64,000 bases of DNA from Zymomonas mobilis subsp. pomaceae ATCC 29192 (GCF_000218875.1 NC_015709.1:1844501-1908500), one strand, 5' to 3'. Positions 28,882-38,164 are shown, counted from the first letter of the stretch. The notes: generated by a model from the letters alone, not told the origin. Made by a program: numbers and translations.

Positions 28882-29682
28882 ATGGCCGTTGCGATTATTA
28901 TACCAGCCCGTTTTGCCTCTACCCGTTATCCAGGTAAACCACTTGTACCTCTTACGGGGATAGAGGGTGAACAAAAACCGCTTATTATTCGAAGCTGGGA
29001 AGCGGCTTGTTCGGTAGAAGGCGTAGATCGTGTCGTTGTTGCAACAGATGACGAACGGATTGCTGAGGTCGTCCGAAAGGCAGGGGGCGAAGCCCTTATG
29101 ACACCCTCATCCTGCCGTAATGGCACCGAGCGTTGTGCCGCCGCGCTTGATCAATTGGGGGATGATTTTGATCTGATTATCAATTTTCAAGGCGACGCAC
29201 CCTTGACGCCTGCTTTTATTGTTGAAAAGCTTATTCAGATCATGAAAAGCTCTCCAGAGTATGGTATCGCGACTCCGGCGGTTACGACCTCACCTGCAGT
29301 TCGATTTCAGCTATTTGATGATCAGCAACATGGGCTTGTCGGGGGAACGACTGTCGTTTGTAATGCGAAAGGGGAGGCATTGTACTTTTCTAAGTCGGTT
29401 ATTCCTCATCTTTCCAAAACAAACCGGACTGATCCGGTGCTTCCGATTTATTTACATATCGGCCTTTATGCTTATCGCCCTCAGGCTTTACGAAGTTATG
29501 CATCATGGCAGCCCTCAAGCTTGGAATTGATTGAAGGCTTAGAACAATTACGTTTTCTTGATGCTGGTGTGGCGGTCAAGGTATCTGTTATCAATAAGCC
29601 TGATTTGGAATTGTGGGAATTAAATAACCCTGTTGATCGTAATCTGATCGAAGCCACTCTGATGGCGCGTGGTATAAAATAA
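28882..29682 (+). CDS. kdsB: CMP-Kdo synthetase
   Basis: 3-deoxy-manno-octulosonate cytidylyltransferase, activating Kdo for lipopolysaccharide inner core. 266 residues. N-terminal [22 protein letters not shown] is the nucleotide-binding signature; [14 protein letters not shown] and [10 protein letters not shown] (metal-binding Asp) follow. The family usually has NxQGDEP at this last site; here it is NFQGDAP, with Ala for Glu. It starts 18 bases before kdsA and forms a two-gene operon. Confidence 0.93.
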   Translation: MAVAIIIPARFASTRYPGKPLVPLTGIEGEQKPLIIRSWEAACSVEGVDRVVVATDDERIAEVVRKAGGEALMTPSSCRNGTERCAAALDQLGDDFDLIINFQGDAPLTPAFIVEKLIQIMKSSPEYGIATPAVTTSPAVRFQLFDDQQHGLVGGTTVVCNAKGEALYFSKSVIPHLSKTNRTDPVLPIYLHIGLYAYRPQALRSYASWQPSSLELIEGLEQLRFLDAGVAVKVSVINKPDLELWELNNPVDRNLIEATLMARGIK

Positions 29683-29699
29683 CCAAAGGCTGCATTGCT

Positions 29700-30581
29700 A
29701 TGTCTTATGATAAGTTAAATGAACAGCATCCGAGCATAAATCTATGTGGTCGCGATGTTGGTCTTGGACACAAGTTGTTCCTGATTGCTGGCCCTTGTGT
29801 CATCGAAACGGAAGATCTTACGCTTAGAACGGCTGAACGCCTGCGAAAGATTGCAGAAAAACTTGGTATTCTGCTAATCTATAAAAGCTCTTTTGATAAG
29901 GCTAATCGTTCTTCTAGTCAGTCTTTTCGGGGACCCGGAATTGATGAAGGCCTGCGTATTCTTGAAAAGGTACAACGCGACGTAGGCTTACCTGTATTGA
30001 CTGATGTGCATACAGCTTCACAGGTTCAGGCGGTAGCCGAAGTCGTTGATGTCTTACAGACTCCGGCTTTTCTGGTGCGCCAGACCGATTTGATCGAAGC
30101 GGCGGCAGCTTCTGGACGTCCGGTCAATATTAAAAAGGGGCAGTTTTTGGCTCCCGGTGATATGGCCAATGTGGTCGCTAAAGCACGCGTCGCTGCTGCC
30201 GAGGTTGGAATCGCTGCTCCGTCTATTATGGTTGCCGAACGCGGGGCATGTTTTGGCTACAACAATTTGGTCTCTGATATGCGTGGTCTCGTCATCATGC
30301 GCGAGACCAACTGTCCATTAGTTTTTGATGCCACCCATTCTGTCCAATTACCGGGCGGCCTTGGCAATAGAAGCAGCGGAGAACGGCAATTCGTTTCAGT
30401 TCTGGCGCGTGCCGCCGTATCCGTAGGCATCGCTGGCCTGTTTTTAGAAACTCATCCCGATCCAGCCAATGCGCTTTCTGATGGCCCTAATACTGTACCC
30501 CTTGATCATTTGGAGCCTCTTTTAACTAATTTGGTCGATCTTGATAGCTTTGTGAAAGAGCGTCATTTGATTGATCAATAA
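29700..30581 (+). CDS. kdsA: Kdo-8-phosphate synthase
   Basis: Condenses PEP and arabinose 5-phosphate to Kdo 8-phosphate, the first committed Kdo step. 293 residues. Shows [13 protein letters not shown], the substrate loop [20 protein letters not shown], and [13 protein letters not shown]. Position 35 of the AGPC motif and [10 protein letters not shown] cover residues used to separate metal-dependent from metal-independent forms; I did not assign the class. Co-transcribed with kdsB. Confidence 0.96.
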   Translation: MSYDKLNEQHPSINLCGRDVGLGHKLFLIAGPCVIETEDLTLRTAERLRKIAEKLGILLIYKSSFDKANRSSSQSFRGPGIDEGLRILEKVQRDVGLPVLTDVHTASQVQAVAEVVDVLQTPAFLVRQTDLIEAAAASGRPVNIKKGQFLAPGDMANVVAKARVAAAEVGIAAPSIMVAERGACFGYNNLVSDMRGLVIMRETNCPLVFDATHSVQLPGGLGNRSSGERQFVSVLARAAVSVGIAGLFLETHPDPANALSDGPNTVPLDHLEPLLTNLVDLDSFVKERHLIDQ

Positions 30582-30671
30582 TATAAAATATTATTTACAA
30601 TTATAGTTATAATTTATCAAAATTTATTAACTTTGTCTTAAAAGAAGTAAACTGAACGGACGTTAATAATG

Positions 30672-30706
30672 CTTACACAATGTTCCATTTTGGAGCATTG
30701 TGTAAG
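30672..30706 (+). promoter_or_regulatory. Strong hairpin overlapping the EAL-gene ribosome-binding site
   Basis: Arms CTTACACAATG (30672-30682) and CATTGTGTAAG (30696-30706) pair perfectly; after a T-G wobble, TCCA/TGGA adds four more pairs around a TTT loop. The right arm shares AAG with the AAGAGGA Shine-Dalgarno at 30704-30710. It could be a dyad operator, or a translation-control stem. There is no T-run, so a terminator for kdsA is less likely. Confidence 0.55.
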
Positions 30707-30720
30707 AGGAACCGTTTGTT

Positions 30721-31500
30721 ATGGGGCAGTCTCAATTAATATCGGACAGACAAAGCCGCTTCGTTTGTTTTGGGGGCAAATGCGATAAACCGCTTGATTT
30801 CAGCTTTCTTTTTGCTTTTCAGCCTATCGTTAATATCAAAACAGGCATGATTTACGCTCAAGAAGCCTTGGTGCGTGGCTTAAAAGGGGAAGGGGCGGGT
30901 TCTATTCTTTCAAAGGTCAATGATAGTAACCGATATATTTTTGATCAAACAGCCAGAGAAAAAGCGCTCCAATCGGCTCTATCATGCCACTGGGATGGCT
31001 TAATCAGTATCAATTTTATGCCTAATGCCGTTTTCAGTCCGGCCCATTGTCTGCGCAGAACTTTAGCGACTTGTGAAAAGTTAAACCTTAATCCCAGTCG
31101 TATTATTTTCGAATGGTCAGAAAAAGAATACATAAATGATGCCCATCATATCGAAAATATTATTTCGACCTATCAGCATCTCGATTTTAAAATTGCCTTT
31201 GATGATTTTGGTAGAGCGCACTCTAATCTTAATTTGTTAACGCGCTATCATCCTAATATTATCAAGTTGGATCGTCATTACGTTATCAATATCGAAAAGG
31301 ACAAGCACCGTCAGGCCATCGTCAAGGCCATGATTTCGTTATGTCGTGATCTGAATATTGATTTCGTGGTTGAAGGGGTCGAAACCATAGCCGAATTTGA
31401 TATGCTGTCAGATATAGGCGTGGAGTTAATGCAGGGTTTTTTATTGGCGCGGCCCGCCCTCATGGATATGCCAAAAGCAACGATACCCTATGTAATATAA
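30721..31500 (+). CDS. Stand-alone EAL-domain cyclic-di-GMP phosphodiesterase
   Basis: 259 residues, almost all EAL domain with no GGDEF, sensor or membrane segment. Catalytic features present: EALVRG (about residue 48), SINFMPNAV, FEWSEKEY, FDDFGRAHSNL, IIKLDRHYV, VEGVET and MQGFLLARP. All expected metal and substrate positions look intact, so hydrolysis of cyclic di-GMP is likely but not shown. The opening of the frame contains two Cys (FVCFGGKCDK), possibly a small redox or metal site (speculative). Single gene after a strong hairpin. Confidence 0.88.
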   Translation: MGQSQLISDRQSRFVCFGGKCDKPLDFSFLFAFQPIVNIKTGMIYAQEALVRGLKGEGAGSILSKVNDSNRYIFDQTAREKALQSALSCHWDGLISINFMPNAVFSPAHCLRRTLATCEKLNLNPSRIIFEWSEKEYINDAHHIENIISTYQHLDFKIAFDDFGRAHSNLNLLTRYHPNIIKLDRHYVINIEKDKHRQAIVKAMISLCRDLNIDFVVEGVETIAEFDMLSDIGVELMQGFLLARPALMDMPKATIPYVI

Positions 31501-31861
31501 CCTCTAACGAGAACAGTTTTTTAGTCTGCATAGAATTCTCCCTTTACCTTCATACGCAAAAATTTACTTTTGGCGGAGAGAGTAGGGCTTTATAAAAATC
31601 GGAAAGACCAACGGAACACTTGTTAGTGTAGCTTTTTAATAGAAAGAATTTCTTCTTTGATACAGTCTTCTTTTGTTTTCAGAATAAAGGGATATAATTA
31701 ACAAGGTTTGTCCCTTTTATCAGCTTTTTCTGATAGAAATTAGCATCCTAAAAGGACAGCTGTACATAAAAAGCAGCGCATCGTTCGCCATTTCCCCTTG
31801 GCAAAAAAGAATATTTACGTTACTAGCGCGCCTCTATCAGCTTCTTTACAGCTGATAGTGC
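31501..31861. other. Spacer between EAL gene and tRNA-Ser
   Basis: 361 bases with no ORF. A weak inverted repeat AAAGGGA/TCCCTTT lies near 31687-31720. A perfect 9-bp hairpin, CTATCAGCT (31834-31842) / AGCTGATAG (31850-31858), ends only 3 bases before the tRNA. Confidence 0.5.
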
Positions 31862-31951
<90 letters not shown>

Positions 31952-31965
31952 TTTCCCTATTCCCT

Positions 31966-34900
31966 TTAAAATAAGCTATATTGTTGTTTGCTGCTTTTTG
32001 CAGGGCGTTTCTTTTCTGATTGTGCAACCGTAAAATCGGTGATCGCTGTTAAAAAGGCAGAGGCCTTTTGCTTTTGGTGAACGCCATAAACAAAACGCTC
32101 ACGAGCGTGGGTTAAGAAAAGATGATCGCGTGCACGCGTCACAGCCACATAGAATAATCGCTTTTCTTCAGCTGCTGCGCTTTCTTCTTCTGGCGCATGG
32201 TGAAGCATGAATATTTCTTCTTCTAGGCCGACAACAAAGACGACTGGGAATTCTAACCCCTTAGCCGCATGTATCGTCATCAAGGAAACACGATCACCGC
32301 GTTGATCGTGAAAATCAACCTCAGTTGCCAAAGCTAGTTGTTCCCAGAAAACGGAGGATTCCTGATCCCCTGTCTTTTCAGCCAGAATGCGCAGCCATGA
32401 TAGGGCTGTTTCTATCTCGGCTGGCTCTAAGTCTTCCTTATTGGGTTGTGTCCTGAGCTGTATTTCGGCTTTTTTCAGGCTTTCTAATTTATCTTTCAAC
32501 ATTTCCATGGGAAAATGGCTTAATATTTTTACTAATGCTGCTACGGCTGGATGCGAAGTAATCAGAACCGGCGCGGTTTTTCTGAAAGGCACACCTGCCT
32601 GATTAAAGACCTTTTCAAAGGATTTTGCCTGCGCATTATGGCGATAAAGAATGGCAAAATCTTTAAAACTAAGGGCAATGTCTCGGCTTTGCTTGGTTTT
32701 TTTGCCCACTTGCGCCGTTAACATGTCATGGCCGCCCATCATTTCTTCGATTTTCTGGCTTACAAAATGAGCTTCATCCGACTCTTGACGGGCTTGGTAA
32801 AGGATAATCTTTTCGCCATGCGCCCGCATGGCCAAACCTTTTCGATCCGGCATAAGCCCATTCGCCGCATCGACAATTTCAGGGGTAGAACGATAATTCC
32901 GATTTAAAGTGACGCTAACAATAGCGGGGAAATCCTGTTGTAGCCGATCAAAACAGGCAGAATCCGCTCCTCTAAAACTATAAATAGCCTGATTAGGATC
33001 ACCAATGACGGTTAATTGCGTATCATCGCCTACCAAAAGCCGGATTAATTGGTATTGTTTTTCATCAATATCTTGAAATTCATCAACTGAAATAAAGCGG
33101 AATTGCGTTTTCCAGCGGCTAAGAAGCGCTGAATTCAAGCTCAGGCCTTGGACAGCTTTTATAATGAGATCATCAAAATCGAGCCAATTTTGTTGTTGTC
33201 CCAAGATTTCTAATTGATTCCGAATCTGCTGTTCTTCGGCATTACCTGATTCGCCCCGCCTTTTGAGCTCGGATAAGCGCTTAAGTGCCTGTTCAGCCTT
33301 TCCTGCTGAAAGAGACATCGCCGCCATAAGGGCTTTTTTCCGCTCCTGATGATCTGCAACATGAAAATCGGGCGAAAGGCCAAATAAAGCGCTATCTTGA
33401 CGCAAAATATGAAGCGCTAAGGCATGAAAACTATGTATGGCTAAACCAGAGGCCTGATCAGGGATGAGGGTTGTTAATCGACTTTTTAGCTCTTCAGTGG
33501 CACGGCGCGTAAAGGTGACAATCAAACATTGTTGCGGCAATATACCTTTGTTTTTGATTAGATAGGCTACGCGGCGGGTTAACATATGGGTTTTACCCGC
33601 ACCCGGTCCCGCTAAAACCATTAACGGCTTTTCTGTTATCAAGGCCGCTTCTCGCTGCGGCTGATCAAGAGGCTTTAGAAAGGGCGCGATAGTTTCATCT
33701 TGTCGCGCTTTTTCTCCTAGCACTTTTTTTATAGGATCAAGCGCTAGGGCTTTCTCTTCTATCCGCGGCGCTTCTGCAATGATGGGCGCTTTCCTGACAG
33801 GCGCAAAGTTAAATAATAGGCCACCCTTTGTCAGCTGCTCCATTTCCTGTTTTTCAAACAAACGAATAGTGCCATATTCCCCGTCATAACCGGCTTCGCG
33901 AATGACTTTGCCCTTTCGCAATCGATCAATCGCTTCGCCTAGCAAGGGGTGAATCGACGTCATATCTTCAATCGCTACCGTTTCCAAGATAGCCAATTCT
34001 GATCCCAATAAGGATAAGCTGCGTTGATAGGCTTGGGTGACTTTACGAGACGTAGGCCCAACGCCCCATAATTCACTTAAAATTTCGGGCAAGGGCACTA
34101 AGCTGCTAAACTTACCAGCGGTTGAAGGCGGAATGCCCTCTTCCCGATCGGCCAAGGCTTCTACCCGATGGGCAACCCCAATGGTCAGTGGCTTACCGCA
34201 TACAGGACAAAGGCCACCAAGCGCTAACGTCTCCTTGGGTGTCAGGCTGATATGGCAATGACGGTGACCATCGGCATGGTATTTCCCTTCTTCAGGAAAG
34301 AATTCAATCGTGCCGATATAGCCTTCTCCCGTTTCAAGAGCGTGGCGAAGCGGTTGGAATCCCATATCACAATCAAATAAAGTAGCTTCCCGTCCTAACT
34401 TAGCGGGCGAATGGGCATCTGAACTTGATATCAGGCGATAGCGATCCAAAGAGGAGACGCGCCAATTCATCTCAGGATCAGAAGATAAACCGGTTTCAGC
34501 CGCAAAAATATGCCCTGCTAAATCGCCATAACATTCATCAATAGAATCAAAACCGGATTTTGATCCCAAAGCTGAAAACCAAGGCGTCCAAATATGGGCA
34601 GGCGCAAGCCATGAATCCTTTCCCGATTCCAAGGTTATTTCAAGGAGATCACGAGAGTCCAATCCTAAAATTGGTCGTCCATCTGAAACAATATTGCCTA
34701 TCTTGGCTAGTTTTTCGGCAAAGCGATCCGCTGCTTCAAAGTGAGAATGATATACCAGATGGTGCACTTTTCGGGTTTTGTCGCCTTTCTTATAAATGGT
34801 CGATATTTCCCCCGAAAGAATAAAGCGGACAGGTGTTTGGCATCCGATGGGTAAATTTTTCATCAAAGGCTGTTCAATCTCCGGCTTTAACCGGAACAGG

Positions 34901-35088
34901 CCGTTGCCTTCTGCGATTAGCTTCTCTTTCATTTCCTGCCGCCACGCCGGATGGGTGCAGTCTCCAGTCGCTACCAGATGAATCCCTTTTTCAGCTGATC
35001 CTGACGCCAAATGTTCCAGATCTAAATTACGACTGGTGGCGCGCGCATAGCGAGAATGAACATGGAGATCAGCTAAAAAATGGCTCAT
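31966..35088 (-). CDS. Endonuclease Q-like PHP nuclease fused to a UvrD-type helicase
   Basis: 1040 residues from the ATG at 35088 (MSHFLADLHVHSRYARATS), with AAGG upstream; a GTG at 35094 is also possible. Residues ~1-410 look like endonuclease Q, which nicks DNA 5' of deaminated bases: PHP metal motifs DLHVHSRYARAT, VATGDCTHPAW, SGEIST...HHLVYHSH and ISSSDAHSPAKLGRE, then a zinc site CPVCGKPLTIGVAHRVEALA and a GVGPTS segment (helix-hairpin-helix-like). Residues ~480-1020 form a complete SF1A helicase: Walker A AGPGAGKT, DEFQD, IGDPNQAIYSFRG, NRNYRST, MTIHAAKGLEFPVVF and LFYVAVTRARDHL. This suggests a one-chain repair enzyme that nicks and then unwinds. Domain calls are by motif recognition; function of the whole is inferred. 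It lies 14 bases from tRNA-Ser, convergent. Confidence 0.87.
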   Translation of the reverse strand: MSHFLADLHVHSRYARATSRNLDLEHLASGSAEKGIHLVATGDCTHPAWRQEMKEKLIAEGNGLFRLKPEIEQPLMKNLPIGCQTPVRFILSGEISTIYKKGDKTRKVHHLVYHSHFEAADRFAEKLAKIGNIVSDGRPILGLDSRDLLEITLESGKDSWLAPAHIWTPWFSALGSKSGFDSIDECYGDLAGHIFAAETGLSSDPEMNWRVSSLDRYRLISSSDAHSPAKLGREATLFDCDMGFQPLRHALETGEGYIGTIEFFPEEGKYHADGHRHCHISLTPKETLALGGLCPVCGKPLTIGVAHRVEALADREEGIPPSTAGKFSSLVPLPEILSELWGVGPTSRKVTQAYQRSLSLLGSELAILETVAIEDMTSIHPLLGEAIDRLRKGKVIREAGYDGEYGTIRLFEKQEMEQLTKGGLLFNFAPVRKAPIIAEAPRIEEKALALDPIKKVLGEKARQDETIAPFLKPLDQPQREAALITEKPLMVLAGPGAGKTHMLTRRVAYLIKNKGILPQQCLIVTFTRRATEELKSRLTTLIPDQASGLAIHSFHALALHILRQDSALFGLSPDFHVADHQERKKALMAAMSLSAGKAEQALKRLSELKRRGESGNAEEQQIRNQLEILGQQQNWLDFDDLIIKAVQGLSLNSALLSRWKTQFRFISVDEFQDIDEKQYQLIRLLVGDDTQLTVIGDPNQAIYSFRGADSACFDRLQQDFPAIVSVTLNRNYRSTPEIVDAANGLMPDRKGLAMRAHGEKIILYQARQESDEAHFVSQKIEEMMGGHDMLTAQVGKKTKQSRDIALSFKDFAILYRHNAQAKSFEKVFNQAGVPFRKTAPVLITSHPAVAALVKILSHFPMEMLKDKLESLKKAEIQLRTQPNKEDLEPAEIETALSWLRILAEKTGDQESSVFWEQLALATEVDFHDQRGDRVSLMTIHAAKGLEFPVVFVVGLEEEIFMLHHAPEEESAAAEEKRLFYVAVTRARDHLFLTHARERFVYGVHQKQKASAFLTAITDFTVAQSEKKRPAKSSKQQYSLF

Positions 35089-35315
35089 GAGCACACCTTA
35101 TTTCTTTATTAAGCACTATAAAAATATTTATTAAAATAAAAAAATGAAAAAATAATAAAAAATTAAATTTAAAATAAATAAAAAATATTAAAATTTAAAA
35201 TATATACAGTTTTTTTTCTAAAAAAATAAGATATTATTCCATTTTTAAATATAGAGACCTACATTTTTTAAAAAATACTGTGAATCCATAGAAATAATAC
35301 CAAGGGAAGAATCAT
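35089..35315. other. Very AT-rich divergent spacer
   Basis: About 230 bases almost entirely A and T in the first half, between the fusion nuclease-helicase (minus) and the broken Sel1 gene (plus). Likely holds the promoter for the minus-strand gene. No ORF. Confidence 0.5.
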
Positions 35316-35811
35316 ATATCCGTCAAGAATATCTGGAATCGCCGTTTCTGGCTTACGGGTGCCGCGATTGTCATTAACATAGGGGCATTTTCAAGTTTTC
35401 CATCCTCTGCGGATGCTGTTGTCGTCAAGGATAATGGCCGCCTTGGATTAGAGAAGCCCTCAATGTTTTAAGATGGCAGCCCTCAGAAGGCTAGCAATCA
35501 AGATGCAATCGAGACTAAATATAATTTAGGTCTTCGCTATTTCAAAGGCGAAGGCGTCCCGCAAAATAGAAGAGCCACAAGATTCTGGATTCATCAGAGG
35601 CGGAAAGGGGGGTGCTGATGCCCAAGAATTGCTTAAAAAGTTAAATAATTGGGTTTTTTGTGGGGTTTTGAAGTCAGAATATAGGCGGGGCGGGTTTTAT
35701 CTATCTGTCGGCTTTTTATTTTTTGTGAGGGTTTCGAGGAAAAACAAGTTAGATTTGTTTTTGGGTATGATCAGGAAAAAGAAAAGGCGGGGTTTTAAAG
35801 GGCTAAGATGA
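35316..35811 (+). pseudogene. Broken Sel1-repeat secreted protein gene
   Basis: A degraded reading frame. From 35316 it encodes a signal-peptide-like start (WNRRFWLTGAAIVINIGAF...SADA), then after a TAA at 35469 a Sel1 repeat (KYNLGLRYFKGEGVPQNRRA), then TGA at 35616. Shifting frame at a run of six G (35607-35612) restores the repeat end GADAQELLKKL. Where a start codon is expected, 6 bases after AAGGGAAG, the codon is ATA. So start, nonsense and frameshift lesions are all visible. Beyond 35640 the frame to 35811 shows no repeat. Sel1 proteins act as secreted or periplasmic adaptors. Homology is my pattern reading. Confidence 0.65.
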
Positions 35812-36402
35812 TGCTGGTGGCTATGGGATTCTTCACCTCTCAAGCGTAGTAAGAGTAGTTCAGAATATTTTCGTTTTTTCTATAAGACAGTTTGTTATTA
35901 AAAGACGGCATTTTACTACATGTTTATCAAAGGCAAAGGCCTGAAGGGCGAGTGTGCCGCTTTGGCTGATGGTGGCCCGTGCCAATGTTACGATCTCTAT
36001 AGGTGTTTATCGTGTAGCTATCATTTTTAACGGATTTAGGCTCTAGATAGCCAATTTTACCTGATTTTAGCTGTGATTTTGTTGGGTCACGATTGCGGGT
36101 GAATGGGTTTATAGATAATATCCAAAATGGATTATAATGACTTGGCTGACGATTGGATGTGCCCGAGTCTCTCGATTAAGTATATCTGGGTCTCTTTAGA
36201 TAGCGGCACCCTATTTTTTGAAACCCTATTTTTAATTAATCGATATTTTATTTTATAAGGTTAATTAAATATCGCCAAATATTTGGACCTTGATATTTTG
36301 GATTGATACCGAATTTTCATTTTAAAAAAATAGCAAAAATTACCTTATGAAAAGGGATGTTTTTATTTTTAATGCTTAAAGATGACTGTTTTAGAGATTA
36401 AT

Positions 36403-36451
36403 CTTAAAAGAAGGGTCGCTTCTTAAAATAAAAAGCGACCCTTAATTTAAG
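36403..36451. terminator. Orphan hairpin in the decayed region
   Basis: Arms 36403-36420 and 36434-36451: a 10-bp perfect stem AAGGGTCGCT/AGCGACCCTT extended by six more pairs after a 2-base mismatch. It sits just past the stop of the minus-strand remnant at 36473, and may be that gene's former terminator. No clear T-run. Confidence 0.45.
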
Positions 36452-36472
36452 CCAGCGAGCAAGGGGGCTTAC

Positions 36473-36589
36473 TTATCCTCTGGCTTTCTCTTCAGCAATA
36501 TGGAGCGCATTACTGTAAGAAATACAGCTCTTCCAGCTGTAGAAAGCTTTAAAAACTGCGCTTCTCCTGTAACAAAAATAAAAGATAGT
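36473..36589 (-). pseudogene. Possible 3' remnant of a minus-strand gene
   Basis: 38 open codons without any usual start codon, ending TAA (36473-36475). The C-terminal part, FYSWKSCISYSNALHIAEEK, has a protein-like composition that stands out from the surrounding AT-rich sequence. It is not recognised. It could be chance. Confidence 0.25.
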
Positions 36590-36846
36590 TCAATTATGGA
36601 TGTAATATTTTTTACGTAAAATAAATTTTCAAATCACAGTGAAATATTGAATATATTCATCTTTAGATCTTAAAGCCTTCTTGCAAACTGTAGCTTTATT
36701 TCTCATTCCTGTTTTTCTATAATCTGTTTTTTCTACAATCTATCCTTCTGGAAGACAGATAGGCCGGTTCATAAAAATCGGCTGTTTTTTTTCTAATCTC
36801 TGAAATACAGCTTCTATAATCTACACAGTAAAAAGGCCGGAATCAG

Positions 36847-38043
36847 GTGAATATATACGAATATCAGGCAATGGCCCTCTTAGGGGAACGGGGCGTGCCC
36901 GTTGTTCCCGGTCATGTGGCAACGACTATTGAAGACGCTATTACAGCAGCCGAAAAGCTTTCAGGCCCTTCTTATGTTATAAAATCACAAATTTTAGCAG
37001 GCGGACGTGGCAAGGGTCATTTTTGGGAATCGCCTTCTGATGGCGGTGGTGTGCGGATAGCTCGGGACGTCGAATCGCTTAAGAATCATGTAACCCGTAT
37101 GCTGGGTAAGCATTTAGTGACAGCCCAAACGGATAAAAAGGGTATTCTGGTTGAAAAGGTTTTCATTACCGAAGCGATTGACATCGTCAGTGAATATTAT
37201 CTTTCTCTGCTGGTAGATCGTCAAACAGGACGGATTACTTTTGTTGTCTCCCCAGAAGGCGGTATGGATATTGAAGCGGTCGCCCGCGATAAACCCGAAG
37301 CTATTCATCGCATTTCTGTTGATCCTGCCACAGGATTTCAGGCCCATCATGGCCGTGCTATTGGCTTTGCGCTGGGGCTTAAAGGGGACATTTTCAAACA
37401 AAGCATAAAACTGAGCGCTGCGCTTTATAAGGCTTTTGTTGAAACTGATATGAGCCTACTTGAAATTAATCCGTTGGTGGAAACGGGGGATGGCAAGCTT
37501 TTACCCGCAGATGCCAAAGTCAGTTTTGACGACAATGCGCTTTTTCGGCATCCTGATATTGCGGCGTTGGGTGAGGCGGGTACCTCTGATCCTTTGGAAC
37601 AAGAAGCCAAGAAATCAGGGCTTTCCTACATTAAACTTGACGGCAGTATTGGCTGCATGGTGAATGGTGCCGGTCTTGCTATGGGAACGATGGATATTAT
37701 TCAGCTGCATGGCGAAATGCCCGCCAATTTTCTGGATGTCGGCGGGGGGGCCAGTCGCGAAAAAGTGGCCACCGCTTTTCGCATCATTCTATCCGATCCT
37801 TCGGTTAAAGGTATCCTCATTAATATTTTCGGCGGTATCATGCGTTGCGATATTTTAGCGGAAGGCATTATCGCCGCTGCTCGTGAGCTGGATATTAACG
37901 TTCCTTTGGTGGTGCGTTTGGAAGGTAACAATGTCAAGGAAGGTAAGGCTGCCCTTGTCTCTTCTGGATTGGCCATTATTACAGCTAATGATCTTGGAGA
38001 TGCAGCGGAAAAAATCGTCGCCGCTATCCAAAAAGCGGCCTGA
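36847..38043 (+). CDS. sucC: Succinyl-CoA ligase beta subunit
   Basis: 398 residues, the usual length. ATP-grasp N-terminal half (MNIYEYQAMALLGERGVPV, AGGRGKG, LLEINPLVET) and C-terminal CoA-ligase half (LDGSIGCMVNGAGLAMGTMD, NIFGGIMRCDILAEG). Starts with GTG at 36847. The alpha-subunit gene sucD normally follows sucC directly; here the next genes are etfB and etfA, so sucD must be elsewhere or absent. The related malate-CoA ligase beta subunit is a less likely alternative. The gap to etfB is 121 bp. Confidence 0.93.
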   Translation: MNIYEYQAMALLGERGVPVVPGHVATTIEDAITAAEKLSGPSYVIKSQILAGGRGKGHFWESPSDGGGVRIARDVESLKNHVTRMLGKHLVTAQTDKKGILVEKVFITEAIDIVSEYYLSLLVDRQTGRITFVVSPEGGMDIEAVARDKPEAIHRISVDPATGFQAHHGRAIGFALGLKGDIFKQSIKLSAALYKAFVETDMSLLEINPLVETGDGKLLPADAKVSFDDNALFRHPDIAALGEAGTSDPLEQEAKKSGLSYIKLDGSIGCMVNGAGLAMGTMDIIQLHGEMPANFLDVGGGASREKVATAFRIILSDPSVKGILINIFGGIMRCDILAEGIIAAARELDINVPLVVRLEGNNVKEGKAALVSSGLAIITANDLGDAAEKIVAAIQKAA

Positions 38044-38164
38044 TCTTGCTACTGTTTGGGATAAGTCGGCCTAAGCATAAAGACTGGCGGATAGCTGACC
38101 GACACACAATGCTAAAGATGACGCTCATGGCGATTCTTCTAAAAGGCGATAAAGGGAGATTCTG

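Larger units (their letters stand above)
35812..36846. other. Gene-poor decayed region
   Basis: About 1 kb with no intact gene. At 35911-35960 a plus frame reads FYYMFIKGKGLKGECAAL, resembling another Sel1 repeat core (Y..GKG) and perhaps more of the same lost gene. 36403-36451 holds an orphan hairpin, and a minus frame 36473-36589 looks like a gene remnant. The last ~200 bases before sucC, including the T-run at 36784, should contain its promoter. Confidence 0.5.

Noticed and set aside
35629-35811. Intact 60-residue gene within the Sel1 pseudogene
   Set aside because: It is the tail of the frame after the shift, rich in Arg, Lys and Gly with no start site or Sel1 pattern beyond its first ~11 residues.
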